Origin: Mucilaginibacter rigui
GTDB lineage: Bacteria; Bacteroidota; Bacteroidia; Sphingobacteriales; Sphingobacteriaceae
Reading direction: 5' to 3'
Assembly: GCF_014773275.1 (NCBI RefSeq)
Contig: NZ_JACWMW010000002.1
Coordinates: forward strand, 1,054,001-1,118,000
DNA length: 64,000 bases
The notes under the pieces are model-generated. The model was not told the DNA's origin. It did not search any database and was given only the letters and a program-made list of their open reading frames with translations. Shown here piece after piece: positions 51,214-59,132 of this stretch. Both the position numbers and the translations under genes were made by a program. Each line of letters starts with the position of its first letter. The first letter of the stretch is position 1.

Positions 51214-53882
51214 GCCGGATATACAAACTGAACACGGCATTCATTATTTGTATGCTGTGCTCTGCCGCGGGCTTTGCCCAAAGCCTTAAAGGTACGGTTA
51301 CCGATAGCCTGGGCAAGGCTATATCATACGCCAGCATTAATCTTAAAAACAGCAGCAATTTAATTATTGCCTACACCAGCAGCGATAATAAGGGGAGTTA
51401 TATACTACAGATCCCCGCTGATGCCGATAAAAGCGGACTGGCAATTGAAGTAAGCTGTGTTGGGTTTAGCAAACAAAGTAAACAGGTTGCATCAGTAACC
51501 GCCGCTTATGATTTTAAGCTTACCAAAGCTATTAACCAGTTGCAAACGGTAACTATTAAGGATAACCGGCCCCGCCTGCGTGTGCATGGCGATACAACTG
51601 ATTACAAGGTGTCAGACTTTAGCAGCCCGCAGGATAGGGTTATTGGCGATGTGATCAAAAAACTACCGGGTATTGATGTTGCCAAAGATGGCAAGATCAG
51701 TTACAATGGTAAGGCCATATCTAACCTGTACATAGGCGGCGATAATTTACTGGATGATAAGTATAACATTGCCACCAACAGCATCCCTAATGGCGTGGTT
51801 GACAAAGTACAGGTAATGGAAAACCATCAGCCTGTAAAAATGCTGAAAGATAAAGTAGTAAGCGAGGATGTAGCCCTTAACCTCACCATGAAAAAAGATG
51901 CCAAAATGCAATGGGTCGGGCAGGAAACCGTTGGCGGTGGGTTGCCTGATAAGTACTACGCCGACCTAAACGCCATGATGTTTAAGGACAAATACAAGGG
52001 CATCAACTACTTTAAAGCCAATAACACCAGTAATGATGTGGCAAATGATCTTATCTCGCACAATTTATCAAGCTACCTGTCAAGGCTGGATAATGACAAA
52101 CCCGGCACGGTGCTTTCGTTAGGCACCGCCGGCGATCCTGATCTGCCGCGTAACCGCTACCTGTTCAATCAATCGGGCATCTTAAATTTAAATAACTTGG
52201 TTAACCTGAAGAAGGATGTACAGTTGCGTGCCAATGTATCGTACCTGCACGATAATCAGAAACAGAGCTACACCAAGTTAAGCGAGTATTATTTGCCTAA
52301 TGATACCATAAGGTACGCCGAGGTGCAAAACAACAGGCGCAGGCCGGATATTTTGCATAGCCAGCTTGCGTTAAATGTAAACAAGGATAAATACTACCTG
52401 AACAATAATTTTATTGCCGACTATAGCCGCAATACCGGGTACTCGGCGCTCAACACAAACGGTACGCCTGTTAACCAGGTTTTTAAGGATAATTTGATGG
52501 ATCTGTCTAACGAGTTTAACCTGATGAATACCTTTAAAGGCAACAAGATCATCGAGGTTTACAGTTACCTTAACCGCAGCACCGAGCCCGAGAACCGCGT
52601 GATAGACCCCGGCTTGAACCCTGATATTTTTAATAATAACGTTGTATACAAGCAGCTAACCCAAACAGTTGATATACCATCGTGGTTTACCAATAACTAT
52701 GTGAGCTATAAGATCCCCGGGAACTTAATGACCCAGAGTTATAAGGCCGGGTTTAGCATCCAGTCGCAAAAGTTGCAATCGGCACTGAATGTAACCCAGC
52801 TGGATAATTCTGTTAACCTGGTGTCAGACAGTGCGGTGAACAACCTCCACTGGCAGCGCCGTAAGGTGTATGCCGAGGCGGGGTTTGATATCCCGGGAGA
52901 TAAACTAAAGCTGACTGTTTCGTTACCAATAAATTTGCAGCAGATCAGTTATAAGGATAGTTATTATGGCCTGAATAAGGACCTTACCCGGTTATATTTT
53001 AACCCGCGTGCATCGGTAAAATACCAAACCAGTGTAGAAAACTATGTTTCGTTAGGCTATAATTTCCGTAATGATATTGGTAATATACAGGGCGTTTACA
53101 ATGGCTATATCCTGCAAAATTACCGTTCACTATACGCCAATAATGCCGACCTTACCGAGCGTAAAACGCAATCGGCCAACCTGGGCTTTAATTACCGCAA
53201 GGCTATTACGCTGTTCTTTTTTAGTGTAAATGCAGGCTACACGCACATGAATGCCAACAACATTTCATCAAGCATATTAACCAATAATATACAGCAGCGT
53301 ATTGTGCTGCCGTTTGATAATAATATGGATTCGTGGGTGGGGAGCGGCTACATGAGTAAGTATGCCTTTAGCCTGCGTACCACGCTGAGTGCGGGTGTAT
53401 CGGTACAAACTACCAAACTAAATCAAATTCAGAATAACATCATCCTGCCTTATAATACCATTTCAACCGTTTATAGTGTAGGTGCTGATACCAAGGTGAG
53501 CGATAAAGTAAACTTTACCTACAAGGCCAATTATAGCCAAACAACCAGCAGCTCATCCGTAGTAGCGCAAAAAAGCAAGTTTGAGCGGTTGATACAGCAG
53601 GGAGTGGTAAATTATAACCCGTTGGGTAACCTGTTCCTGAGTGCCTCTGCCGATCATTACTACACCCACCAGCAGCAGTCTAACGACTTGAAATACGTTT
53701 TTGCAGATGCATCTATGCGCTACAAATTCAATAAAATAAAAGCAGATATAGAGATAAGCGCACAAAACCTGTTCAATACCAAAACGTATAGCGCCCTGTA
53801 TTTATCGGCAAATACATTTACCAGCAGTTCATACACCATACCCGGCAGGTTTTTACTGGCTAAGGTGACATTTAATCTTTAG
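51210..53882 (+). CDS. TonB-dependent-receptor-like outer-membrane protein
   Basis: The 890-residue protein has a signal peptide (to about GFAQ, residue 24), an N-terminal carboxypeptidase-regulatory-like domain (SLKGTVTDSLGKAISYASINLK, about 25-110), a plug-like region (RVIGDVIKKLPGIDVAKDGKISYNGKAISNLYIGGDNLL, about 145-185) and a long barrel of the OMP_b-brl_3 type, ending in an aromatic-ended strand (FLLAKVTFNL). It is coupled to the GLPGLI gene by an ATGA overlap. The ligand is unknown. Confidence 0.92.
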   Translation: MSRIYKLNTAFIICMLCSAAGFAQSLKGTVTDSLGKAISYASINLKNSSNLIIAYTSSDNKGSYILQIPADADKSGLAIEVSCVGFSKQSKQVASVTAAYDFKLTKAINQLQTVTIKDNRPRLRVHGDTTDYKVSDFSSPQDRVIGDVIKKLPGIDVAKDGKISYNGKAISNLYIGGDNLLDDKYNIATNSIPNGVVDKVQVMENHQPVKMLKDKVVSEDVALNLTMKKDAKMQWVGQETVGGGLPDKYYADLNAMMFKDKYKGINYFKANNTSNDVANDLISHNLSSYLSRLDNDKPGTVLSLGTAGDPDLPRNRYLFNQSGILNLNNLVNLKKDVQLRANVSYLHDNQKQSYTKLSEYYLPNDTIRYAEVQNNRRRPDILHSQLALNVNKDKYYLNNNFIADYSRNTGYSALNTNGTPVNQVFKDNLMDLSNEFNLMNTFKGNKIIEVYSYLNRSTEPENRVIDPGLNPDIFNNNVVYKQLTQTVDIPSWFTNNYVSYKIPGNLMTQSYKAGFSIQSQKLQSALNVTQLDNSVNLVSDSAVNNLHWQRRKVYAEAGFDIPGDKLKLTVSLPINLQQISYKDSYYGLNKDLTRLYFNPRASVKYQTSVENYVSLGYNFRNDIGNIQGVYNGYILQNYRSLYANNADLTERKTQSANLGFNYRKAITLFFFSVNAGYTHMNANNISSSILTNNIQQRIVLPFDNNMDSWVGSGYMSKYAFSLRTTLSAGVSVQTTKLNQIQNNIILPYNTISTVYSVGADTKVSDKVNFTYKANYSQTTSSSSVVAQKSKFERLIQQGVVNYNPLGNLFLSASADHYYTHQQQSNDLKYVFADASMRYKFNKIKADIEISAQNLFNTKTYSALYLSANTFTSSSYTIPGRFLLAKVTFNL

Positions 53883-54030
53883 TGAGTGGTGAGTAGTTAA
53901 GTTGTGAGTGGCATCCTGGCATATCTAACCAAACCGTCATTGCGAGGTACGAAGCAATCTCCAGATGGGCAGTGACGCATGCCAGACGGTTAAGCATAGT
54001 TTTGAGATTGCTTCGTACCTCGCAATGACG
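53882..54030. repeat. GTGAGTG word array followed by a perfect 27-bp inverted repeat
   Basis: Bases 53882-53911 repeat GTGAGTGGTGAGTAG / GTGAGTGG. After that CGTCATTGCGAGGTACGAAG (start 53935, arm to 53961) is a perfect inverse of the arm 54004-54030, 27 of 27 bases, with 42 bases between. It is the best-conserved copy of the CGTCATTGCGAGG family in the window. Confidence 0.85.
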
Positions 54031-54075
54031 CACGGGGAGAGGCTATTTGCGAGGGAAAATATGTTAGTTATACTC

Positions 54076-54558
54076 TTATTCTCCAAAAAGGGGCATGTCA
54101 TCGCTGTCATCAGGCGGCGATGGCATCATTTCCATCACATAATCGCCGCAAACAATGCCATCGGCTATAATAAGGTGATTGCCCGACTGCCCGGGGCTAT
54201 CAATTGCTATACCATGCAGGCCGCGATCCCATTGGCCTGTCGATATCATCTGTAACATTACCGTTTGTCCGTCTGCCTTAAGCAGTTGGTCGCCTGGCCT
54301 AAGCTGAGTTGTTTTTTTTACCGTATTATCAGCTAATACAAAAGGCTGGTCGCGTGTAACAATTAAAGAGCCTTCGCCAAACTCAAGGAAAAATAGGCCG
54401 TTTACCGGAAACCCGCCGGGGGTACCGTCACTAAATATAACCGCTTTTGGTACCGTGCCATCGGGTGTCCAGGCCGAAACTATGTTGCCCTGGGTTAATT
54501 GCTCTATTGGGGTAGTTCCGTTGGGTGTTGTAATTGAAGTGCCGTATGCAAAAGCCAT
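54076..54558 (-). CDS. Stand-alone Hint-like domain with lost catalytic residues
   Basis: The 160-residue protein reads as a Hint (Hedgehog/intein) fold: AYGTSITTPNGTTPIEQLTQGNIVSAW (block A, residues 4-30), SLIVTRDQPFVLADNTVKKTTQLRPGDQLL (block B, about 64-93) and NHLIIADGIVCGDY (about 127-140). The usual first Cys (CFxxGT) is Ala (MAFAYGT), the block B His (TxxH) is Gln (VTRDQ), and the terminal HN is replaced by CG. All three changes should abolish self-splicing or cleavage. There is no fused toxin or surface domain. The last 20 residues are acidic and Pro/Ser/Asp-rich. It may be a relic or a binding module. Confidence 0.7.
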   Translation of the reverse strand: MAFAYGTSITTPNGTTPIEQLTQGNIVSAWTPDGTVPKAVIFSDGTPGGFPVNGLFFLEFGEGSLIVTRDQPFVLADNTVKKTTQLRPGDQLLKADGQTVMLQMISTGQWDRGLHGIAIDSPGQSGNHLIIADGIVCGDYVMEMMPSPPDDSDDMPLFGE

Positions 54559-54641
54559 AATTTAGATTTTAAGGAAAGATAGGCATTTTGGATAATAGCA
54601 GGAATAGGCGCGGGCAATTCGTTCGTCTATATCTTGCGTTG

Positions 54642-54708
54642 CCAACCTGTCATTTCTCCTCAACCCCACACGCAAACCCTCCCCGGTACGTTCGAAATGA
54701 CAGGTTGG
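54642..54708. repeat. CCAACCTGTCATTTC inverted repeat
   Basis: CCAACCTGTCATTTC (54642-54656) and GAAATGACAGGTTGG (54694-54708) are a perfect 15-base inverted repeat with 37 bases between. It is next to the terminator at 54714. Confidence 0.75.
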
Positions 54709-54713
54709 ATAAC

Positions 54714-54748
54714 AAAAAAAGCGATGGGTTTTACCCATCGCTTTTTTT
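54714..54748 (-). terminator. Strong terminator after tldE
   Basis: AAAGCGATGGGT (54718-54729) pairs perfectly with ACCCATCGCTTT (54733-54744) across three bases, with A run before and T run after; it fits as the terminator of the tldD-tldE operon on the minus strand and may also act on the plus strand. Confidence 0.92.
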
Positions 54749-54759
54749 ATCAGGAGGCT

Positions 54760-54790
54760 TGCAAACTGCAAACCATCTACTGCAAACTGA
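54760..54790. repeat. Word array (CTGCAAA type)
   Basis: TGCAAACTGCAAAC ... CTACTGCAAACTG repeats the word CTGCAAA three times and abuts the tldE stop codon. Confidence 0.5.
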
Positions 54791-54791
54791 C

Positions 54792-56129
54792 CTACACAGC
54801 GTCAGACAGCGAACTAAATGTAAAGTCCCTTATGCGCATTGGCGGTATCAGGGCACTTTGGCTGCTTTCGCCGCTCACGGTGCGTTCTGCTTTACCAAGG
54901 GCATCCAGGTTGTTCAGCATAATAACAGGGCTTTCGTTAAACCTCAGGTTTTTAATAGGGAACTTGATCTGCCCGTTCTCTATGTAAAAAGTACCGTCGC
55001 GGGTTAAGCCGGTGTACAGTAATGTTTGCGGGTCAACCGGGCGTATGTACCACAAGCGGGTAACCAGTATGCCTTTTTCGGTTCCTTTTATCAGGTCTTC
55101 CAGGCTTTGGGTGCCGCCTTCCATAATAATGTTAGCAGGGCCCGGAACAGGTTTAACACCTTTCTTCTGCGCCCAATAACGTGAGTAACTGAAATTCTTA
55201 ACCACACCTTTTTCAATCCAGCTCATTTTGCCCAGCGGCTGGCCATCGCCGGCCCAGTTGCTGGCGGGCAGTTCTATGTTTGATGGGTCTGAGTAAATAT
55301 TCACACGTTCGTCCACCAGTTTTTCGCCAAGGCGGGTTTTGCCGCCTGGTTTGCTTAAAAAGCTGCGGCCTTCATCGGCGCTGCGGGCGTCGAGGCTGCC
55401 GTACAATTGCTCAAGCAGTACAATGCCGGCGGCGGGTTCAAGTATCACGGTGTATTTACCCGGCTCAATAGCCTTGGCACCGGTTGATCCTGCTGCTTTT
55501 TGTGCTGCCCGTTTGGTAAAGGTAACAGCATCCATTTTAGCAACATCGTTATAATCTTTAGTGGCATAGCCCGATCCCTGCCCATCGGCGGTACGTAAAG
55601 TTACCGAGAAGTTGATATCGGTTGATTTATTGTACGCAAACAAACCCTTAGAGTTCATGATGGCGCTGAAACCTGCGCTGCTTTCCAAAAAGCCGGCAGC
55701 GGTAAGCTTGTTGTCTTTTGATATCTGCAGGCTATCGCCTACCAGGGTGGTGCGCTGCGCGGGTGTCATAGCCGCGGTTGCAGGTACAAATGTTTGTGCT
55801 GCAGGGCCATAAGTTTGCGGGCCAAGCATCGGCATGTATTCCGGGTTCTCGGGCGCCAGTTGTGCCAGCTCTTCTGATTTTTTTACGGCTGCTGCAATAG
55901 CGGCGTCGCTATAATCATTCAGGGTTATAACCCCCAGCTTTTTACCAAATGCCGATGATATGGCCATGCTGGTACTGCTTATAGCGCCACTTGTTGATAC
56001 CGTGTTGCGTGCGTACCTTATATTGGCCGAGTCAGACCCGTTCAGGTTTATTTCACATTCGTCGGCTTTTGAATAGCTGAGCGCTTTTTTCATGATAGCG
56101 CGGCATTCATCTTCAGTTAAAATAGCCAT
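54792..56129 (-). CDS. TldD/PmbA family protein, TldE-like partner
   Basis: TldE pairs with TldD to make a metalloprotease complex that trims small peptides. This 445-residue subunit has the family start (ECRAIMKKALSYSKADECEINLNG), the central EPGKYTVILEPAAGIVLLEQLYGSLDARSADEGRSFL (about residues 222-258) and the C-terminal TGLTRDGTFYIENGQIKFPIKNLRFNESP. It lacks the HExxxH zinc motif, as TldE subunits do. It lies 4 bases after tldD. No signal peptide is evident here, unlike in TldD. Confidence 0.92.
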   Translation of the reverse strand: MAILTEDECRAIMKKALSYSKADECEINLNGSDSANIRYARNTVSTSGAISSTSMAISSAFGKKLGVITLNDYSDAAIAAAVKKSEELAQLAPENPEYMPMLGPQTYGPAAQTFVPATAAMTPAQRTTLVGDSLQISKDNKLTAAGFLESSAGFSAIMNSKGLFAYNKSTDINFSVTLRTADGQGSGYATKDYNDVAKMDAVTFTKRAAQKAAGSTGAKAIEPGKYTVILEPAAGIVLLEQLYGSLDARSADEGRSFLSKPGGKTRLGEKLVDERVNIYSDPSNIELPASNWAGDGQPLGKMSWIEKGVVKNFSYSRYWAQKKGVKPVPGPANIIMEGGTQSLEDLIKGTEKGILVTRLWYIRPVDPQTLLYTGLTRDGTFYIENGQIKFPIKNLRFNESPVIMLNNLDALGKAERTVSGESSQSALIPPMRIRDFTFSSLSDAV

Positions 56130-56133
56130 ATGT

Positions 56134-57768
56134 TTATATTTTTCTTGCTGTATTAATTACGTTAACCCCGTTAAAACGGGCTGTTGATGAACCGTGCGAT
56201 ACCGCGCTGGCCTGCATAGGCTGGCCCTTACCGTCAAAGAAAGATCCGCCTAAACGGTAGTCGTCCTTATCGCAAACTGCCGAGCAGGCGTTCCAGAACT
56301 CCTGGGTATTGGCCTGGTAAGCTACATCGTTAAGCATGCCTGCTATCTTGCCATTCTTTATCTCGTAATAAAGCTGCCCGCTAAACTGGAAGTTGTAACG
56401 TTGCTGGTCGATAGAAAAGGAACTGTCGCCAATGATGTAGATGCCTTTCTCCACATTTTTGATCATATCCGCAGGAGAAAGTTTTTCCTTGCCCGGTTGC
56501 AGTGATATGTTCGGCATGCGCTGAAACTGTACATCGCGCCAGCTTTGCGAGTAGCAGCAGCCTTGTGATTCTTTCAGGCCGATGATATGCGCCTGATCGC
56601 GGATGGCCTGGTAATTTACCAGGATACCATCTTTAATAATATCCCATTGTTTAGTACCAACGCCTTCATCATCGTAACCCACAGCACCAAGCGAACCCGG
56701 CTGTAATTTATCGGCCACTATGTTTACGTTTTTGCTGCCAAAGTTAAATTTACCCGATTTCCATTTATCTAATGTTAAGAAACTGGTACCTGCAAAGTTA
56801 GCCTCGTAACCCAACACGCGGTCAAGCTCTGACGGGTGACCAACAGATTCGTGGATGGTTAACCACAGGTGGCTTGGGTCAAGCACCAGGTCGTATTTAC
56901 CCGGCTCAACCGATTTTGCTTTCAGCTTTTCGGCGGCCTGCAAAGCTGCAGCCCCTGCATCTTCCAGCATATCGTAGCGGTCGCGGTATAAAGTGGTTTG
57001 GCTTTTTATCTTTTCGCTTTCTTTAGGCATCAGGTACTCGTAACCCATGCCACGAGGTGCACTTAATGAGCTGCGGGTTTCAAACTTGCCGCTCTTCTCA
57101 TCAATTTTGGTAACCCCGAATACCGGCCAGATGCGGTGGATATCCTGGTCGATATATGAACCATCAGTTGAGGCAAAGTATTTTTGCTCGTTCACCATAA
57201 ACAGTACCGAGTTAACATAGTTGGCGCCATTTTTAAAAGCGGCGTCGTTAACAGACAGTAACAGGTCGGTTTTTTCTTTCATCGGCACCTCAAAAGCATT
57301 GCGCTCTATAGGTGTTTTCCAGGTTACTTCGCCATACCCTTTTTGCGGTGCAAGCTGCACCGGCTCGGTTTGTATGCGCGAGTTTTCTTTGGCAATGGCT
57401 ACGGCCAGTTCGGCAGCGCGCGCTATGCTATCGTTGTCCAGCTTATCTGTTGCGGCAAAGCCCCAGCAGCCGTTGGCAATTACGCGGATCCCCATGCCGT
57501 AGCTTTCGGTATCCACAATATTTTCGATGTTTTTATCGCGGGTAACCACAAACTCATTAAGGTAGCGGCCAAGGCGCACATCGGTATAAGTGGCGCCTTT
57601 TGCGCGTGCGGCATTAAGGGCTACATCGCTCATGCGTTTTTTTATGGCTACGTCAACGTCCCGCATACGGGTGCCCGGTACAACCGGCGAACCAAGCGCG
57701 GTAAACTGGCTGAGCATGGAGGCACTGATGCCCATGCCCGTAAGGTAAAGGAAATCTTTTCTTTTCAA
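56134..57768 (-). CDS. TldD-like zinc protease with Tat-like N-terminus
   Basis: The catalytic subunit of a TldD/TldE protease. The zinc motif is complete: WLTIHESVGHPSELDRVLGYEANFAGTSF (about residues 307-335). The 544-residue length exceeds the usual ~480, partly because of an N-terminal MKRKDFLYLTGMGISASMLSQFTALG, which looks like a twin-arginine signal in which the RR pair has become KR (KRKDFL). If functional, it places the enzyme outside the cytoplasm, unlike E. coli TldD. The downstream TldE-like gene starts 4 bases later. Confidence 0.92.
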   Translation of the reverse strand: MKRKDFLYLTGMGISASMLSQFTALGSPVVPGTRMRDVDVAIKKRMSDVALNAARAKGATYTDVRLGRYLNEFVVTRDKNIENIVDTESYGMGIRVIANGCWGFAATDKLDNDSIARAAELAVAIAKENSRIQTEPVQLAPQKGYGEVTWKTPIERNAFEVPMKEKTDLLLSVNDAAFKNGANYVNSVLFMVNEQKYFASTDGSYIDQDIHRIWPVFGVTKIDEKSGKFETRSSLSAPRGMGYEYLMPKESEKIKSQTTLYRDRYDMLEDAGAAALQAAEKLKAKSVEPGKYDLVLDPSHLWLTIHESVGHPSELDRVLGYEANFAGTSFLTLDKWKSGKFNFGSKNVNIVADKLQPGSLGAVGYDDEGVGTKQWDIIKDGILVNYQAIRDQAHIIGLKESQGCCYSQSWRDVQFQRMPNISLQPGKEKLSPADMIKNVEKGIYIIGDSSFSIDQQRYNFQFSGQLYYEIKNGKIAGMLNDVAYQANTQEFWNACSAVCDKDDYRLGGSFFDGKGQPMQASAVSHGSSTARFNGVNVINTARKI

Positions 57769-58131
57769 AGTGGGTCAGTATTAATTGCCTAAATATAGTA
57801 AATTGATGTGCGGATATGCAAATGTGCTGATGTGCGGATGAGAAAATATGCAGATGATTTTAATTCCCCTCTTGAGAGGGGTTAGGGGTTGTGTTATAAA
57901 AGCGATTTTAAAATTGTCATGGCGAGCGTGCCGAGTCATTAGTCGCACACACAGACCTTCGACAAGCTTAGACTGGCATAAAAGTTTATTTAGAAAATCA
58001 AGTGTTGTGGTGCTTTGGTCACGGTAGTCCCGCTATCCGCTATACATGGTATACGCTGCTATCGGGTTTAGAGGTGGGGCTATGAATTGAGCAATGTGGT
58101 ACGCGTGTGAACTCGCGAGAAATATCATGTT
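57769..58131. other. Intergenic region with three repeat fragments
   Basis: No gene is seen in 363 bases. The word GATGTGCGGAT is repeated, with variants, from 57805 to 57857. At 57865 lies a one-ended copy of the CCCCTNNNGAGGGGTTAG element seen at the truA/ABC junction. At 57918 begins a decayed TGTCATGGCGAGC element whose right side (CCTTCGACAAGCTTAGACTGGCAT) ends near 57980. This is a graveyard of several element families. Confidence 0.55.
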
Positions 58132-58893
58132 CTATGTTTTTTTAAATGTGTTTTCGTTAAAGCCACCTATTTTAATATGTGCATTAAAATGTATAACGAA
58201 AGCACTATCATCTATTTGACCTCTCATAATATTGACTTTCGCGTACCTTTCATCGGACTGATAAGCATCAAAAAAAATCTTCATATCTATATTTTTAATG
58301 AAATTAACACCTAAATAAATTGCTTCAAGTGCAGCAACATCATATTTAATAATTCCTGGTTGATTAAAAACTCTGATTTCCTTTTCATAATGCCAATCTA
58401 ATGCCTTATATGTCATTGCGTTTTTTATTGCATAATTAGCATTCTCAAAAATATTAAGATGGTCCATTCCACTTGCATAAATAACTCTTCTTATATCCGA
58501 AAACTGTTTCTGCAAAATTTCAGTGTTAAATTTTAAACAGGCTCCTTTATGACAATCAGCGTAATGAGACCACATTAAGATATTTTCGTGATTTTCTGTA
58601 CAACAAAATGCGCCCGTTTTTGCTAGTTGCATCATGAAGCAACGTATATTGTACATTAGTGGAAGGTCATTGTCCTTATCAGTACCATTTAAAAAGTACT
58701 CCTTTAATTTTGAAAATTTCTCTTCAACAAACTTAGTTGCTGTTCCTAATGTGTATATCGGGGGCTGAAATAAATGCCCTTCAAACGGGTCATTAAATTG
58801 TTCTGGCGAAGAAAATTTGAGAGTTTGGTCCTTCAATATCGTTAATAAGGTTTTGGCACTTACATACTTGTAAATATATTTTGGCATAGACAT
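58132..58893 (-). CDS. DUF2971 family protein
   Basis: The 253-residue protein matches DUF2971: YKYVSAKTLLTILKDQTLKFSSPEQFNDPFEGHLF at residues 8-42 and the internal FCCTENHENILMWSHYADCHKGACLKFN (about 116-143), with Trp/His/Cys-rich motif. The family is widespread in accessory regions and has no assigned activity. It is AT-rich compared with neighbours and has a TACATTTA box (7 of 8) about 20 bases before the ATG. The start could be ATG 58893 or the second ATG two codons later. Confidence 0.82.
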   Translation of the reverse strand: MSMPKYIYKYVSAKTLLTILKDQTLKFSSPEQFNDPFEGHLFQPPIYTLGTATKFVEEKFSKLKEYFLNGTDKDNDLPLMYNIRCFMMQLAKTGAFCCTENHENILMWSHYADCHKGACLKFNTEILQKQFSDIRRVIYASGMDHLNIFENANYAIKNAMTYKALDWHYEKEIRVFNQPGIIKYDVAALEAIYLGVNFIKNIDMKIFFDAYQSDERYAKVNIMRGQIDDSAFVIHFNAHIKIGGFNENTFKKT

Positions 58894-58998
58894 GTTTAAA
58901 TATACTACTAAATGTACGTTTTGGAAAAAACGACTTTATTACATTTTGGGAAATGTCAAGAGATACATCTCTGCTGACGCGCGCGTGCGCTAGTAGAG

Positions 58999-59070
58999 TA
59001 AATTTTAAACATCTCATTATTAACGTTTTATGATTTTAGCGCGCGTTCACGGTAGTGAACGTGAACATAC
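58999..59070. repeat. Dispersed ~70-bp element with a two-way hairpin, copy B
   Basis: AAATTTTAAACAT, ATTATTA and GCGTTCACGGTAGTGAACGT are in the same order and spacing (one-base difference) as in copy A at 8742-8816. GTTCAC can pair with GTGAAC next to it in a 4-base loop. It is located between DUF2971 and the second RDD gene. Confidence 0.75.
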
Positions 59071-59078
59071 GGCAGTTA

Positions 59079-59106
59079 ATGGTTCGAGAGGCTCACCATG
59101 ACAACC
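59079..59106. repeat. TGTCATGGTGAGC-type end, inverted
   Basis: The bases ATGGTTCGAGAGGCTCACCA and following TGACAACC are the inverse of the TGTCATGGTGAGC(T/C)T(G/C)TCGAACCAT ends seen at 26471 and 57918. Confidence 0.55.
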
Positions 59107-59132
59107 ACTTACAATTCACTCAATCAACCCAT

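Noticed and set aside
53882..54030. CRISPR array
   Set aside because: The repeats are imperfect short words plus one inverted pair, with no regular repeat-spacer alternation and no cas genes.
54588..55007. Plus-strand ORFs over the tldE end and repeat region
   Set aside because: They run through a terminator, an inverted repeat and the antisense of tldE, without coding character.
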